Origin: Actinomycetes bacterium | GTDB taxonomy: Bacteria > Actinomycetota > Acidimicrobiia > Acidimicrobiales > Bog-793 | Reading direction: 5' to 3' | Length of the DNA: 6,528 nucleotides | Assembly (NCBI GenBank): GCA_021785095.1 | Contig: JAJYGM010000100.1 | Location: 1 to 6,528, forward strand | Shown: positions 5,267 through 6,528 of the stretch, in pieces | Layout: every line of letters begins with the position of its first letter | Numbering within the stretch: the first letter of the stretch is position 1 | Translations under genes and position numbers: made by a program | Notes under the pieces: generated by a model | What the model saw: only the letters and a program-made list of their open reading frames with translations | Told to the model about the DNA's origin: nothing | The model's database searches: none

Positions 5267-6528
5267 ATGGCACCAGGAACCGTCGCTCACCAGAACCGCC
5301 GCGGCGCGACCGCCGCGCTCGTCCCCATCCTGCTCCTCCTGGCCTGCAGCAGCGGAGGTGGAGGTGGTGGCGACTGGTACTACCACTGGAACTGCAACGG
5401 CGACGCCGAGTGTCTCGCCACCAACCCGACGGGCCAGGCCTCCGGCACGCTCGACGAGGGCCCGGTGCAGGTGAACTGCACCCAGCTCATGACGTTCGCA
5501 CAGCACTTCTGGGGACCGGGCGCCACCAACTCCTGCGATCAGTCCTCCACGGTCGCCCAGCGCACGCTCCGGTCGATCACCGTCTCGCCCACGAACCCCT
5601 CGGTGGCGAAGGGGCTGACGGTCCAGTTCACCGCCATGGGGACCTACTCGGACGGGACCACGGGCGACGTGACCTCGAGCGCGACCTGGTCCTCCTCCGT
5701 CACGACGGTCGCCCACATGACGGGTTCCCTGGCGTCCGGCGACGCGCCCGGAACGACCACGATCACGGCGGTCGTCGGCTCGATCTCGGCGAGCACCACG
5801 CTCACGGTGACCGCGGCGACGCTCCAGCAGATCAGCGTCACCGCGCCGAGCTCGGCGGTCGTGGTGGGGCTCACCGTGGACCTCACCGTGGGGCTCACCG
5901 TGCAGCTCACCGCGACGGGGCACTACTCCGACGGCACGAGCCAGGACCTCACCGCCTCCGCCACCTGGTCGTCGACGACCCAGGCCGCCGCCACCGTCGC
6001 CACGGGGCTCGTGAAGGGCGTGGCCCAGGGCAGCACGCAGGTGACGGCCACCTTCGGCGGCAAGACGGGCAGCATCGGCGTGGCCGTGGTGCCCGCGACG
6101 CTCCGGTCGATCGTCGTCGGACCGCCCAGCCCGACCCTCCCGCTGGGGCTCACGCTGCAGTTCACGGCCACCGGGAGCTACTCCGACGGCTCCACGCACG
6201 ACATCACCGCGAACGTGACCTGGTCCTCGACGCCGGCGACCGTCGCGAGCATCGGCGCGGGCGGCGTCGCCACCGCGGTCGCGGTCGGCCAGTCCACCAT
6301 CTCCGCCACCCTCGCTGGCGTCAGCGCGCAAGACCCGCTCACGGTCACCGCCGCGACGCTCCAGAGCATCGCCGTCACGCCGGCGACGGCGAGCCTCCCC
6401 CCCGGCCTGTCGCAGGCCTTCACCGCCACCGGGCACTACTCCGACGGCAGCACGCAGGACCTCACCGTGTCGGCCACCTGGTCCTCCTCGGCGACGGCCA
6501 TCGCCACCGTGGCGCCGGGCGGGATCGG
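5267..6528 (+). CDS. Big_2-repeat surface lipoprotein (3' end outside window)
   Basis: The frame opens at the ATG at 5267 and continues without a stop through the right edge, giving 420 residues. A lipoprotein signal peptide (Arg11-Arg12, then AALVPILLLL) ends in the lipobox LLAC with Cys27. A CSSGGGGGG linker leads to a small domain (about 36-98) with Trp/Tyr at its start (DWYYHW) and four cysteines (43, 49, 71, 90). Then come bacterial Ig-like group 2 repeats starting at 100, 185, 278 and 364, each with TLxxIxV, a TYSDG or HYSDG turn, an ATWSS or VTWSS strand and a closing LTVTA-type strand; the fourth is cut. Repeats are 85, 93 and 86 residues. The protein should be exported and anchored in the outer membrane. 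Big_2 domains are common in adhesins and other surface proteins; binding partner or C-terminal function cannot be seen. GGGGAAGAG just upstream is the ribosome binding site. The high GC also leaves long open frames antisense to it, which are not genes. Confidence 0.93.
   Translation, partial: MAPGTVAHQNRRGATAALVPILLLLACSSGGGGGGDWYYHWNCNGDAECLATNPTGQASGTLDEGPVQVNCTQLMTFAQHFWGPGATNSCDQSSTVAQRTLRSITVSPTNPSVAKGLTVQFTAMGTYSDGTTGDVTSSATWSSSVTTVAHMTGSLASGDAPGTTTITAVVGSISASTTLTVTAATLQQISVTAPSSAVVVGLTVDLTVGLTVQLTATGHYSDGTSQDLTASATWSSTTQAAATVATGLVKGVAQGSTQVTATFGGKTGSIGVAVVPATLRSIVVGPPSPTLPLGLTLQFTATGSYSDGSTHDITANVTWSSTPATVASIGAGGVATAVAVGQSTISATLAGVSAQDPLTVTAATLQSIAVTPATASLPPGLSQAFTATGHYSDGSTQDLTVSATWSSSATAIATVAPGGI
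5564..6528 (+). repeat. Tandem Big_2-encoding repeats (about 255-279 bp units)
   Basis: Units begin at 5564, 5819, 6098 and 6356, and the last is cut by the window edge. A near-identical marker, TACTCCGACGG, recurs at 5924, 6179 and 6437, with a one-base variant at 5645. Units are similar but not identical at DNA level, which points to old duplications that have since diverged. Array length in the genome cannot be known from this window. Confidence 0.85.
5864..5911 (+). repeat. 24 bp in-frame tandem duplication inside Big_2 repeat 2
   Basis: Bases 5864-5887 and 5888-5911 match at 22 of 24 positions and encode VGLTVDLT followed by VGLTVQLT (residues 200-215). The duplication accounts exactly for the 93-residue length of this repeat against about 85 in its neighbours. 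The two differences both fall in one codon (GAC versus CAG). Confidence 0.9.

Noticed and set aside
5249..6436. 395-codon and three shorter antisense frames across the Big_2 gene
   Set aside because: The short ones look periodic only because they mirror the plus-strand repeats. None has a signal peptide or domain that explains the period better than Big_2.
5564..6528. CRISPR-like or other short-spacer repeat array
   Set aside because: The periodicity is about 255-279 bp, in frame and protein-coding, with Big_2 motifs. There are no short identical repeats with unique spacers.
1..6528. Defence system, prophage or mobile-element island
   Set aside because: No transposase, integrase, toxin-antitoxin pair, phage gene or flanking repeat is visible. 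RecD2 alone is a housekeeping helicase and its neighbours do not resemble a defence operon.

Overview
The window is very GC-rich DNA with a strong G/C preference at third codon positions. A bacteriohemerythrin, two predicted lipoproteins (one with Big_2 repeats), a RecD2-type helicase and a sigma-54-like promoter together suggest a myxobacterium-like member of the Myxococcota, for example Anaeromyxobacter. This placement is inferred from composition and gene content; no marker gene is present.

Layout, left to right. (1) The 3' end of a YceI-family gene (+, cut by the left edge). (2) A complete short-chain dehydrogenase/reductase gene (+, start at 409). (3) A complete RecD2-type DNA helicase gene (-, 3448 to 1241), convergent with the SDR gene across 19 bp. 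(4) A 163 bp divergent spacer, then a small cupin gene (+, 3612-3920). (5) A cysteine-rich putative lipoprotein gene (-, 4319 to 3939), convergent with the cupin gene across 18 bp. (6) A bacteriohemerythrin gene (-, 4878 to 4438) with all seven diiron ligands. (7) A 388 bp divergent spacer holding a sigma-54-like -24/-12 element and several perfect palindromes. (8) The first 420 codons of a lipoprotein gene with tandem Big_2 immunoglobulin-like repeats (+, from 5267), which runs off the right edge.

The genes do not form one pathway. Strand changes are frequent, no multi-gene operon is evident, and the content looks like ordinary chromosomal housekeeping (helicase), small redox or binding proteins (SDR, cupin, YceI, hemerythrin) and cell-surface lipoproteins. 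I see no CRISPR array, transposase, integrase, tRNA or rRNA. The parts most worth following up are the palindrome-rich control region between the hemerythrin and Big_2 genes, the unrecognised cysteine-rich lipoprotein, and the internal 24 bp duplication in the second Big_2 repeat. I found no convincing new multi-gene system.
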